This document shows positions 11,954-22,325 of a stretch of 64,000 nt of DNA, in pieces (within the stretch, counting starts at the first letter, position 1; each line of letters opens with the position of its first letter). The DNA is from Dichetophora obliterata (lineage: Eukaryota; Arthropoda; Insecta; Diptera; Sciomyzidae). The stretch covers positions 26,740,363 through 26,804,362 of the forward strand of contig OY986437.1 in the NCBI GenBank assembly GCA_963920525.1, written 5' to 3'. Made by a program: the position numbers and the translations under genes. The notes beneath the pieces are model-generated. The model was not told where the DNA came from, ran no database searches, and saw only the letters and a list, made by a program, of their open reading frames with translations.

Positions 11954-12556
11954 TCTATACGAATATATAAAAGTGTTGTGACACTGCACGGATGTTTGAC
12001 AATCACGCAAGAACCACTGAACCGATTAACACGATATAGGTATCAAACGATTTGTTATTCCAACTTAATCGTTACATACTATGTAAGATTTGCTATGTCT
12101 ACTTTCCATGCCCACTGTTTGCAAAAAATGCTATATTTCAGACAATTTTGGTCGTATGAGACTAGAATTTGATAATCTACGTTGTATGGTTACTTTCGCT
12201 AATTTTACTAAAAATGGGCATGACCCACTTTAGTTAAGTCCACTTTTCGGGGGATAAGCTTGGAGTAAAGCAAAGCGCACTAGGTTTAAGCTCAATTGAG
12301 CTAAAATTCCGGCATTCTATTGTTTCGAGTATGAAATGGTATAAGTGAAAAAATTTTGCCACACCCCCATTACCGCCCAGAATTAATCAAAAATGTTATA
12401 CTTCGAAGGGTTTTGTCTGTTTTAGACTAAAGTTTGATAATTTAGTTCATACGGCCACTTTTGGCAACTGTACTAAAAATGGCGAATATATAAACAGCAT
12501 GAAAATTCGTATATAGCAGTAAGGTGGTCTGCGGCAGGACAACGTCTGCCGGGCAA
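11954..12556 (+). mobile_element. Second Helitron nested in the first
   Basis: TCTATACGAATATATAAAAG at 11954 followed by AACCACTGAACCGATTAACA is a second Helitron-type 5' end. A likely 3' end occurs near 12528-12556, where GCAGGACAACGTCTGCCGGG matches a 3' hairpin that is common in insect Helitrons, but the terminal CTAG has decayed. The 83-codon frame starting at 12524 straddles this end and is not considered a gene. Confidence 0.5.
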
Positions 12557-13834
12557 TACTATACATCAATAAGAATACTGTATATACCAGAAAATCCTAA
12601 TCGTAATGCATTGGTGTTTCAAACGGAAACGTCTAGCATGTGTTTTGTTCGGAGGTCAATTTACACTTTTCCAAATTCACAAAATGATCAAAAAAAAATA
12701 ATTGAATTGGGTCAGGATAAATTCTACTATAACTATAACATTAACTATGAATATATAGATAAGGAAAAAGATTAAAACATAGATTTATGTATATAACTTT
12801 AGAATAGTTTGAAATATTTGAAATATTTTTCACAGAATTATTTTTTAAGCTTTTTTTGAAAATTTTTTTCACATAAATTAGTTTTTAAGCTGTAGAACAT
12901 TGCAAAAACAATAACAAAAGCATTTTAGACAAATTATTTTTCATCAAAAAATCATAGTGGCCAATGATTTTTAATGATAGACACTGTTTGTGTCAAAAAA
13001 GATTAATTTTTGCAGAAAAATTATGTTATATGAAAGAATAAGAAAAATGAAATTAAAAAAAAAATAAAATTAAAAATATATATGTACAACAAATGTAACT
13101 CTTGGCCTATTTTTGAGTACAAGTTGGATATTTAGAGGTTCTTTGAAAACAACATAAAACATTGTAGTGGTGAGGTAACAGTAAACCTTTTCTCATTTTC
13201 CCAATTTAGTTAATTGAACTTTCAAGCAAAGAAAATTTGATGAAAATCGATTTGAAAATGGCGGAAATGTTTGCTTGCTAAGTCAAAACATGAAATTTCA
13301 ATCGTTTTTTTGTCATTCTGAGGATTAAGAAAATGAGTTATACTGAAAAAATCTATAGATTTGAGATATCGCAATGATTTTAATGTCATAATAATAGGTT
13401 TTTTAAAACATACCTTACATCCGTACAAAATATTTCCGAAAAGAAAAGGTTTTAATTTTTACCGTTAATTTTATTAATAAACGACTTTCCATACAAAAAT
13501 GCATTGTTGTGCATTGAGAAAGTATATAGTTTTTTAAAATATATCGCCATAGTTGGATGCCATTATAACGGTCTTTTTTTTAAATTTAGGAATATATTAG
13601 TTTTCAGAATATATGTAAAAAATTAAAAAAAAAAGAAAGCTAGGTAAATTTATGTCATCATAACATTTACAGTTTAAATAAAATATTCAAATTAAATAAA
13701 GTAATTTTTTAATATTTATAACATTTTTACATAATCAAACAAAACAAACACAATAATTTTTTATAATTAGAATTTGATTCAATATAAAAAAATACTTAAA
13801 TTTTAAGATTTAAAATTTTTATTTTATTTGCTAG

Positions 13835-14162
13835 TAGTGTAATATATGTATATGTATGAATATTAATTAATTTGAAATCCTTAGAAAGTAGAAGGAATTT
13901 ATTCTCCTTGCTTTTTATATGTGACATTGTTTCTGGATATGTGGATTGTCCTGAACTTTTGGAGAAAATCAATTTTAGTGTCCCTGCTAGAGTTCTTAGG
14001 AGCAATGATATATTTTATATTCCAATATGCCACACAAATTATGCTGCAAATGCTCCTATTAATAGGGCCTTATTACATTTTATTAATATAAATGCTTTTT
14101 ACAGTTTAGATTTTTCTATCTCCAAAGATGCAATTAGGCTTTTACTAAATAGAATTCTTTAA
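13835..14162 (+). pseudogene. Non-LTR retrotransposon, C-terminal end (part 3)
   Basis: The plus strand reads INLKSLESRRNLFSLLFICD, then IVSGYVDCPELLEKINFSVP, ARVLRSNDIFYIP and CHTNYAANAPINRALLHF, ending at a stop at 14160-14162. The SLxxRRxxxxLxFxxxxxxGxxDCPxLLxxIxFxVPxRxLR pattern is the standard C-terminal region of jockey/CR1-type open frames. It continues the polymerase fragments at 9560-10345 and 10681-10871. A 3' UTR follows and ends in (GAAAT)n at 14276-14292, the short-repeat tail used by CR1-type elements. Confidence 0.85.
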
Positions 14163-14275
14163 ATTAAGTTCTCTTTAAATTCATGTAAAATTTAAGTACA
14201 TTTTTGTTATTTGATTAAGTTATATTCGTTTAATCTATAAGGAAATATGTTTTATCCAAAGATTAAAATAAACCG

Positions 14276-14293
14276 AAATGAAATGAAATAAAT
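14276..14293 (+). repeat. (GAAAT)n 3' tail of the retrotransposon
   Basis: GAAATGAAATGAAAT follows about 110 bp of 3' UTR after the stop at 14162. Short simple-repeat tails in place of poly-A are typical of CR1/L2-type elements. A related AAATATGAAATA tail ends the minus-strand element at 20681-22325. Confidence 0.65.
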
Positions 14294-14417
14294 ACGTTTT
14301 TCTCCTTTGTGCAGAAGTAGAAGAAGTTTTTCTGTTTACAAAACCATTTTTCTAGAAAATTGTCTTTCTTTGAATTTTAATAACCTAAAAATGTACATTA
14401 TAATATATCTAACGCTA

Positions 14418-15160
14418 CCCTACAGGAACAAACTAAATTGTTTTTAAAAACAATTTATTAAAAAACTAATTTAAAATAAACTAGTTTTTGGCCTACTTTG
14501 AATTATATTAAGCCAGCATCCACTTCAATTTTGAATAGTTTTTATTACATTATTATATTACATTACATTATTAAAAAACTACTTAAAAACAAGTGGTTTA
14601 AAATGTACTTTGAATTATATTAAGGTGGCAACTTCTCTGATTTTGACATGTTTTTATTACAAATTTTTATAAGATTACAAGTTTATATATATTTAACCAT
14701 GCTATTTCATCAATTATTATTAACTTTAGTCTTTCACCAATATGAATTCATGTACATATTTTTTAAACAATAAAATAAATTATCTCTTTGATGTATAGAA
14801 ATTTAAAATTTTTATGCTTTTAAATTCATCTTCAGTATGTGGAATATTAACTAGTTTTCAATTGATTTATTTTAAAGTAATTCAAAAAATAGTTTACATT
14901 TAACTTAAATAGTAGTTCAAAATATATGCGGTTTTCAATTGATTTATTTTAAAGTAGTTAAAAAAATAATTTAAATTTAAATAATTTAACAAGTAGTTGA
15001 AAACATATGCAGACGAAAGTCAATTGACTTATTTAGCGGACATCACCATACAAAATATGTTAGTTCGTTCTATGGAAAAAAGTCCGAATTTCAACTAGTT
15101 GTGGTTGACAAAAAACTACTTTTTCAAACTACTTTTAAATTAGTTGATTTTCCTACAGGG
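14418..15160. mobile_element. TA-flanked element, CCCTACAGGAA termini
   Basis: CCCTACAGGAACAAACTAA at 14418 and its diverged complement ending at 15160 (read back as CCCTGTAGGAAAATCAACTA) are flanked by TA on both sides (14416-14417 and 15161-15162). The interior is made of repeated AACTAGTTT/AGTAGTTT words and A/T DNA, with no transposase. It is probably a non-autonomous TA-targeting element. Confidence 0.6.
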
Positions 15161-15175
15161 TAAGTATAAGACTTA

Positions 15176-16700
15176 GGCCCTTATTATGAGCTGTGTTCGA
15201 TCTTCGACTGTAGTCGAATGGCCTGATCGAACGAATTTGCATTTGGTTTTATAACGTGCTTTCGACATAGAGTAGCGCTATTGTGAATTTCGTTCATTTT
15301 GTTTCTTCACGGTAGTATATTTCAATCAGGTGATTGTTGTTTTATTTCAACTAAATACGATTGGTTTGAAAGTTGATTGCAAAAAATAATACAAAAAAGT
15401 TATAACTATGACGAAAATAATTTCCATAAGATTCGACGCTTCGAGTAGAAAAGGGTTGAGCAACGCTTTCTTTAGCTTATCTTAAGCCACTTTGCTGTTC
15501 TAACTGGTGGTCCTAAGCAATTTAATTCCAGCGTGAGTTCTTCCCATCAGAGAACTGCCTAAGCCTACTTGAAGTTCAAGCCTTTTCAAGTACTTGAATT
15601 CAAGTATGTATCCAATCTTGAAAAAGCAAGCTTTAGCCAGCTTGCAAAAATACCAAACAGATACAAGCCATATTCACGCTTGCTCGTTGGCTTGGCTTAT
15701 TTCGACTTACTTTGTCGGGCAGAAAGTTGAAAAGCTTTAAACGATCGGCAAAAGCTTGTAAGCACGCAAGTATCCAAATTATTGAATTAAAGCAAGTATC
15801 CAAAAAATTCAATGAGCTTGTTTAGAGAGAGCTTAAGCGTAATAGGACTTTTACGGATTCTGTGGACTCCGTGGTTGGAAGTTTTAGGGGTAAATGATTT
15901 CGAAGATGCTGTCAAACTTTAAAATTTAAGATGGCGGATAGAGTTGCCACCTAGATTTTTTTATTTTTGCGAATTCTTGTAATTTTGAAATTCTGACAAC
16001 GGATTTGATTTCGAATATAATGTCACAGTTTTAAAATTTAAGATGGAGGTTAAGGTTGCCACCTAAATTTTTACCACAGTATTGCCACCTAATAATATGT
16101 ATTTTTAAGAGTTTTTAACATCATTTATCAGTGTTAAGAGGTCGCTGATTTCGAATCTAAAGTCAGAATTTTTAAATTCAAGATGGTGGATAGGGTTGCC
16201 ACCTTAATTTTTTGTAGTTTTATGAATTCGGGGCTGGCAAAAAAAATGGTACACTAAAAATGGGTCGCTGAATCCGAATCCGTCGTCAGAATTTCATAAT
16301 TTTGAAATAATAGGGTGCAGTTCTCTGCTTCCTATGCCTTTGTCGCCTAAACTTTGGAACAAATATCCTTTGCAGTCAAAGTTTGCCTCCATCAATAAGA
16401 CCAGTTTTTCAAACTGTGATTTGTTGCTCACCACCTTAGACCTGCATAAAATTACAAAAACAGTTCAATATTAGTTTTAAGTCTTTAAAAAGGAAAACAC
16501 AATCACAAAGTACTTAAATTTTTAACAATTATTGCTAAGCACGGATCGCATCGAAAGCAAAATCCTATTCGACTGAAATTTCGATGAGCAACGAACATTT
16601 CGATAGGGTTGCACTGCTCATAATAAGAATTTAACTTTCGATACTCGTTGTTCGACAACCAGCGAAGATCGAACGTCGAAAGCAACTCATAATAAGGGCC
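15176..16700. mobile_element. PIF/Harbinger-like element, TTA target duplication
   Basis: GGCCCTTATTATGAG at 15176 and its exact complement ending at 16700 are flanked by TTA (15173-15175 and 16701-16703). The inverted repeats extend, with gaps, to over 35 bp and include TTCGATCTTCG. A 3-bp TTA duplication is the PIF/Harbinger signature. The 1.5-kb interior has no recognisable transposase. It includes repeats of CAAGTACTTGAA type near 15580 and the AAGATGGxGGxTAxxGTTGCCACCT units listed separately. Confidence 0.7.
15885..16310. repeat. Four diverged tandem units with 'GTTGCCACCT'
   Basis: Units of roughly 110-150 bp each carry GATTTCGAA..., a GTCA-x-TTTTAAAATT stretch and, in the first three, AAGATGGxGG followed by GTTGCCACCT. 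They lie inside the 15176-16700 element and are unrelated to its ends. Confidence 0.55.
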
Positions 16701-16892
16701 TTAGATACATAAAATAAATTTTAAGTTGAGTAATGTTTCATTTTTAAAGCTTTATTATTTATATATTTTTTATGTAATTATTTGCATCTTTAGGTCATTT
16801 TTGTCAGTTTTTAGGAAGTTTTCTGTAGTTTTTAGGTTATTGTTGTCATTTTTTTAGGTCATTTTTCCAGTTTTTCAGTTCAGTTTTCTGAA

Positions 16893-17770
16893 GTTGAAAA
16901 TTGTTGTCCATGCTGTTTGTCCTTGCGGGAATGTACAGAAATAAAAAGAAATCATTATATGCCAAATCAGAACTGTACGGCGGATGACCCATTAATTCGA
17001 TGTTTTTAGTGCTCAAAAGCACCTCTGTTTGATCTGATGTGTGGAAGCTCTCATTTTCTTGATGAAGAATGATTCTTCGGCGCTTGTTTGTTTTTCTTAT
17101 TTAATGGAAAACAAATGGTTGTAATTTCGTAATGACCGTTATACGTGTGTCAAGTGGTACCGTAGCCACATGTCTAGTTTTTTTGGAAGAAACATGCGAC
17201 CATTTGCTTCGCAGTGATTCGAACTCGAATAACTTTTATTTGGTTCATTTTGAAAGGCTCTACTATTCACTGCTGTTTACTTTCAGGGTCATACTCATGG
17301 ATCCTTGATTCGTCTCTGGACATCATCTTATGAACGTCTTTTAAAGCACACCGATTGTTTTTCTTGAAATTTTCTTTGCAACAATCAACACAGCCCTTGT
17401 TTGAACGATTGCCAAATTATGTGAAATCCAACGTAAACAAATCTTTTCCACACTAAGTAAGTGTTCATATAAAATGGTATGTACAATGGTGTAAGTAATG
17501 CACAGGGAAACCACAATCTCGGTAAGATGCATAACGATCAGAAAGTCTATGTTTTTAGGTACAAAAACAAATTTGGGATGCTCTACACGAATATCGTCAG
17601 TGAGCGAAGTACAGTCCCGCTTGAATTATGTGTACCACCGATGTACACAGGTTTTTGAAGATGTTTTATGGCCAAAAGTCAAATTTAGTTCATCGATGCG
17701 CTCTTGTTGAGATAATTCACGTCGAAAGTAGTTTTTTGATCGCACAAAAATTTTCACGTGACAATTCCAT
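16893..17770 (-). pseudogene. mariner (Mos1-type) transposase, degraded
   Basis: Read on the minus strand, fragments in all three frames follow mariner order: SQQERIDELNLTFGH, KTCVHRWYT, LSVEKICLRWISHNLAIVQT, RDESRIHEYDPESKQQ (first catalytic Asp), FQNEPN, KQMVACFF, ILHQENESFHTSDQ (equivalent of HHDNASSH, with the second Asp read as Glu), MGHPPYSSDLAYNDFFLF (third Asp) and QHGQQFST. About 60 C-terminal residues are absent. The family is the D,D34D mariner group, similar in layout to the SETMAR-type transposase. Many stops and frameshifts show it is inactive. I found no terminal repeats. Confidence 0.85.
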
Positions 17771-18591
17771 TTTTGTTCTGAAGTAAAATTTTAGAAACAT
17801 TTTGTGAGTACTTATAAGCTAAAAAATGTCAAACTTTTCAATATAAACGTCCTACAATGGGAGATAAATGAAACAAGTGGCCATAAATAGAAACAAGTAA
17901 AATGTTTGATATTGAAAAATTTTTTTTACTAATTGACAGTTCATATATCAGATAAGGAACACTAAAAAATCTTTCAGAAATCTTTTAAGGTTTTGTCAGA
18001 AAATATCTTCAAATTTTATCTTTTTTTAATGAAAAAATTTTGAGAATATCACTTGTTTTTTTTCGTCTACCTGCAGTTGTAAGTGTTCCATTTTTTTTTT
18101 TGTTTTTAAGAGACTGGAATTGAAATGAAGAAATAATGATTATATGATATTTAAGGTTTCCTAAACTGTAGTTTTTTTTTTTGTTATTAAAACAATTTTA
18201 TTTTTGTGATTTTTTTAAAAATAAGCATTTTTAGTGTATAAAAGCTAAAAACTTTGGAAACTTGAGCAGGTAAAAAAAGACATCAAAAGCCATCTTTCCA
18301 AATTTTTCAAAATGGTATGGATCAATATATATATATTTATAGAAAAATATGGTTCTTGCCGCCGAAAGGTGGTTTTATGTGATATTTTTTCGTGGAATAT
18401 CATTTAAAAAGCAATTTATTACACTATTTTCAGCGTATCTTTAAAACTAAATTAAATTAAAAATAACAAAAAGTGAAGTAAATCATCACAATTTTGTTTT
18501 AGCAAAGACTAAAAAATTTTTTAGAAAATAGTAGCTTTTTTTTCTCTAATATCTTGAATTTATGATATGTAATCCCCAGATTATAAGAATA
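17771..18591. other. AT-rich DNA, nothing recognised
   Basis: No gene or bounded element. Long T and A runs and a short ATATATAT run near 18328 only. Confidence 0.45.
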
Positions 18592-19088
18592 TCTTTATAT
18601 ATAAAATTCTACTTTACATGGCTTTGTCACTGAACTCCTCCTAAACGGTTAGACTGATTTTGATGAAATTTGGTGTGTGTGTGCGGCTCGGTATGTAAAT
18701 GGTTTTGTTCTAAAGTTTGACCCGGTAGGTGGCGCTGTTGTTGCTGTCAGAAGCGTCTTGAGAAATTGTCTTGATTCTTTCACTACACCGTTACTTTTTA
18801 TGCAAACAAAATTAAAAAAATATAAAATTAATAAAAATAAACAAAAAAAATCTCAAATTTTTATGATTGGCTTGATTTTTTTGATGGTATAAAACGTTTT
18901 TAAATTATGTTGATTTTATATGATTTAAATACAATTTCTAAATGTTTGATAGTTTAAATCATACTTGAATAATACTTTGAATCATACTGCCTCCGTGGTG
19001 CAGAGCGCTAATACGCGCTTGCACGGCGTATCACAAAGATTTCTGATGACGCCTTTAGCAGGGCCGAAATTGCAATAAAATCAGCTAG
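18592..19088 (+). mobile_element. Short non-autonomous Helitron
   Basis: The start TCTTTATATATAAAATTCTA (18592), followed by CTGAACTCCTCCTAAACGG and GATTTTGATGAAATTTGGTG, is a Helitron-type 5' region. The 3' end is CTAG at 19085-19088 followed by T. The flanks fit A^T insertion without duplication. Length is about 497 bp and no gene is present. A related 5' fragment lies near 54534. Confidence 0.65.
18989..19052 (+). repeat. tRNA-like module in the Helitron 3' region
   Basis: GCCTCCGTGGTGCAGAGCG resembles a pol III A box in a tRNA-derived head, and the following CGCGCTTGCACGGCG could form an arm. No good B box (GGTTCGANTCC) follows, so it is not called a tRNA. It may be a SINE-like capture. 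Confidence 0.3.
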
Positions 19089-19739
19089 TGTTGTTTTTCT
19101 TTTTCATATTGAAAACGTTGTTGTTTCTTTGGAAAGATTCGTTAAAACAATTAATTGTTCTAATCTTAACCTAAAGCTCAATAAACGATTTTAAACTATC
19201 AAACAAATAGTTTTTACATTTTTACGATAGAAACTTTAAAGCAACCCTACATTTATGCATACCATATGAAAGAACATTAAAAAAGCCATTTTTGGTTTTA
19301 AATATTTTTTCAACAACAAATATTTTTACCCAAACTTTTTGCGAAATAAAGAAATTCTTTAAGGTTTTTTTTTTTGGAAAATTATAAAAATTAGAAGCGA
19401 AACGAAAGTAAAAAATATTAAAACACGATTGGACGGAATATTAATCAAAATTTTAAACAAAAAAATTAATGCAATCCTTTGTAACGTGACCGAGTTATTC
19501 ACTTTCAACTCCAGCACTTTCATTTTTGACTGATTTTTTTTCTATTTCACCAAAAAAAAAAAAAATTACTACTAAAAACTTTTTGTGTGTTTTAGTTTTT
19601 GTGGTGTCGATTCATGGAAGTTTTAAGCAACTTGCATGTTTTTATAGAAAACGCAATTTTTCTAATAAAAGAAATTTAGACCAAGAATGTTATTTACCAC
19701 AAAAGTATAGAATTACCAAATTGCAATAATATAACAATT

Positions 19740-20570
19740 CAGAAAGTTATTAAGCACATACCAAGGAAGGTTTTAACATTGAAAAAGGGGACGTGGCACC
19801 TCCCATACAGCCGAAATATTTTATACCGAATGACTTTGGAATTATCGGTCGGTCGCTCTGCTTCAGAATTCGGTATTTGAACACAATTTACACATTCCGT
19901 TTCACTGATAACATTATATGGACTTTGAACAAAGGGGCGTGTCACCTACCATACAACCGAAATTTGTTTTGTATGGAAGGCAGGCGAAGTTTTCATAAAA
20001 TGTTGCCAAATTTCAATTTTAGAGTGCATATTAAACATTAAAACATATTAAAAAAAATTCAAGTCATTATTTTATTTATTTTTTTATTTTTGGTTATGTA
20101 GAAATATTTTAACCTTTTTATAAAGACACTTTTAATGGGAGGTAGATGTGGTTTTAATCCGGTTTAGTTGAATTTAATACTTAAAGTGGATATTAAATAT
20201 CAAAGCTTATATGCAAAATTGCATGTTCATATATTAATTTTTGTGAAATTTAAAGAGATTTTATTGTTTTAATAAAGCCACTTTGTATTGAGCTAGGCGT
20301 AGTTTTCGTCTGATTTTGTTCAATTTCGAACTTGACCTTTATTTTTTAGATACAAGCTTAAGTGTAAAATATCATTGCGATAGCTTCAAAATTACAGCTG
20401 TAACTCTAATCGACTCGGGTGGTGATACTGGTCAAGAATATATATAATTTTCTATATCTACCACGCCTTCTTATGGGCGTTGCAAATACAGTGAGAAATT
20501 CCATTCGTATGGAAGGTGGGCGTGTCTGTGGGCGGATTTGATCCAAATCAAACTATATTTTATATACAAC
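19740..20570. repeat. Helitron-type internal repeats ('GGGAGGTGxCACGCC' family)
   Basis: Two units near 19790-19990 carry CACCTCCCATACAGCCGAAA and CACCTACCATACAACCGAAA, the complement of the tandem unit seen in the Helitrons at 34.6 and 46.4 kb. From 20130 to 20570 there is one unit of the 'TGGGAGGTAGATGTGGTTTT' array found at 30.2-31.1 kb, then an 'AATCGACTCGGG..GATACTGGTCAAGAATATATA' phrase. No genes. Confidence 0.55.
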
Positions 20571-20680
20571 TCCACAAAGCACTCATACCAATTTTCAAAG
20601 CTGTAGGTTTATTTTTACTATTTATGTCCAAAACTTGTATGAAGTCCTCTCACAGTGCGTTAGCTTGACTGGTATGACAT

Positions 20681-22325
20681 TATTTCATATTTCATATTTA
20701 TTAGATATTAATTAGTACAATAAGATACAGGAGATCTTTTAACAGTACAACAGAATTATATGCATAATTAACAGTTAACAAAGAATTGAATACTTAGAAT
20801 ACCATAAAATACTTAATATATAATTATTATTTTAATAGTGCAACAAATTTATATGGTATAATCAACTGACAACTGTATAATCAGTTGTCTAATTTGACAA
20901 CTTAAAATAACTTAAAATACTAGATATATTATTTATGATTTTAATAAATAGACAGTCTTATAAATATTGTATAAAAACAAAGATGAAACATAGTAAAAAG
21001 ACAAAATAAATAATTAGAAAAAAGAAGTAATAGATAGTTAGATGTTTGAAAAGTATAACATAACATAAGACTTAAATTTATTCGTGCTGACAATAGATTT
21101 TAAACTAGAAGGTAAAGAATTCCAAAGTTTGATGGCGTTGATGAAGAAAAGTCGCTTAGTATGTAGGGAATTGAATTTAGGTATTATAAGGTTGTGTGTT
21201 TGAGTAGAATTACTGAAGCGTAACTTCTCATAGAGGTTTGCGGAAGTTTTACAGGAAATTAATTTATGCAAAAATAAACAATTTCTCGCATTTAAGTAGT
21301 TTATAATACTACAACCTAAAATGCTTCTACTCTTCTCTTCAGATACTTGGTCAAAGCGTCTCAGGCCAAACACGTATCTTGCTGCATCATTAAAAGCAAC
21401 CTGAACTTTATGCGAAGAGTGCGAGTCAAGATTGCTGTATATTAGTTCTGAGTAAGATATGATTGGAAGTATTAATTGTACAACAAGCCTCTTTTTTGAC
21501 TCAATCGGAGTAAATTTAGCAGACATTCGCAAACATCAAAGCGTGTAGTAAACTCGTTGAACAATATTGTTAACATGATCAGAGGATGAAAGTCTACAGC
21601 TAGTATAAAAACCTAAACTTTTAACTTGATCAACCATAAGTAGGCAATTATTACTTAAAAAGATCGGTGGTGTTTGTTGGTGTTCAAGTTTATCCCTGGA
21701 GATAGGAAGAACATATGATTTTTTGGCATTAAGGCATAGATCATTATCTGATGCCCACTTAGCGATTGCATTTAGGTCTTCATTTAGTCTACAACATAAG
21801 TCCTCAACAAGTCCGATGCGATTGGATGTATATAACTGAATATCATCAGCATAGCCGTGCATTCTTACGTTATTGCACACTTTAAAAATATCATTAATAA
21901 AAATACTAAAGAGCAAAGGCCCAAGAATTGAGCCTTGGGGCACAACCATTTAAACATCGTTATAATCAGAAAAACAGTTGCCAATCTTTACTCTTTGCTT
22001 TCTTCCATTAAGATAGTTGGCAATAAAGTTAGATGCACTACTAGTAAAACCAAACATACACTTAAGTTTTTTAACTAAGACAAATTGGTTCACAGAGTCA
22101 AATGCTTTAGAAAAATCCAAAAGACATAACAAAGTAATATGACCTGCATCATAAGATGAACGAATATCATCAAGAGCTTTTAACGTTGCTGTTGCACAGC
22201 TATGTCCGGATCGAAAGCCAGATTGGTATGGTGATAGGAGATAATTTGATTTTAAATACTGATTAATTTGGCCAGCCATAATAGATTCACAGATTTTTGA
22301 AAGAGCAGACAGAATACTAATGGGT
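20681..22325 (-). mobile_element. 5'-truncated CR1/L2-type non-LTR retrotransposon
   Basis: The minus-strand element runs from the RT motif PISILSALSKICESIM (right, 22325) through the C-terminus (21038) and a ~340-bp 3' UTR to a short repeat tail, AAATATGAAATATGAAATA, at 20681-20700. The abrupt right border inside the polymerase is typical of 5' truncation during target-primed insertion. No clear target duplication is seen, which is common for this group. Confidence 0.75.
21038..22325 (-). pseudogene. Reverse transcriptase with two in-frame stops
   Basis: One continuous frame of about 429 codons is interrupted only by TAA at 21950-21952 and TGA at 21536-21538. Domains in order: SKICESIMAGQINQYL; SPYQSGFRSGHSCATATLKA; LLCLLDFSKAFDSVNQFVLV (first Asp); VVPQGSILGPLLFSIFINDI; MHGYADDIQLYTS (catalytic YADD); KSLGFYTSCRLSSSDHV; then a C-terminal region with AARYVFGLRRFDQVSEEKS and RLFFINAIKLWNSLPSSLKS. 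The second stop lies in a TGA that is one C-to-T change from CGA. All polymerase motifs present are intact, so this is a young copy. The endonuclease and first ORF are absent through truncation. Confidence 0.9.

Larger units (their letters stand above)
10872..13834 (+). mobile_element. Helitron (non-autonomous), inserted in the retrotransposon
   Basis: The 5' end is TCTATACTATTATATAAAAGG, with the typical downstream phrase '..CGCTGAACCGATTTTGAT'. The 3' end is CTAG (13831-13834), preceded 12 nt upstream by a perfect 9-bp hairpin, AAATTTTAA-GAT-TTAAAATTT (13798-13818). The flanks are A (10871) and T (13835) with no target duplication, as Helitrons require. Removing the element joins ...LPSY to ...LINLKSLESRR in one frame, apart from a short TATGTA microsatellite. 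No Rep/helicase gene is visible. A second Helitron start lies inside at 11954. Confidence 0.75.

Noticed and set aside
12524..12775. 83-codon frame MVCGRTTSAG...
   Set aside because: It spans the decayed 3' end of a Helitron (GCAGGACAACGTCTGCCGGG) and then AT-rich DNA; no domain is seen.
18989..19052. Possible tRNA gene
   Set aside because: Only an A-box-like word is present; no B box, acceptor stem or anticodon arm can be folded convincingly.
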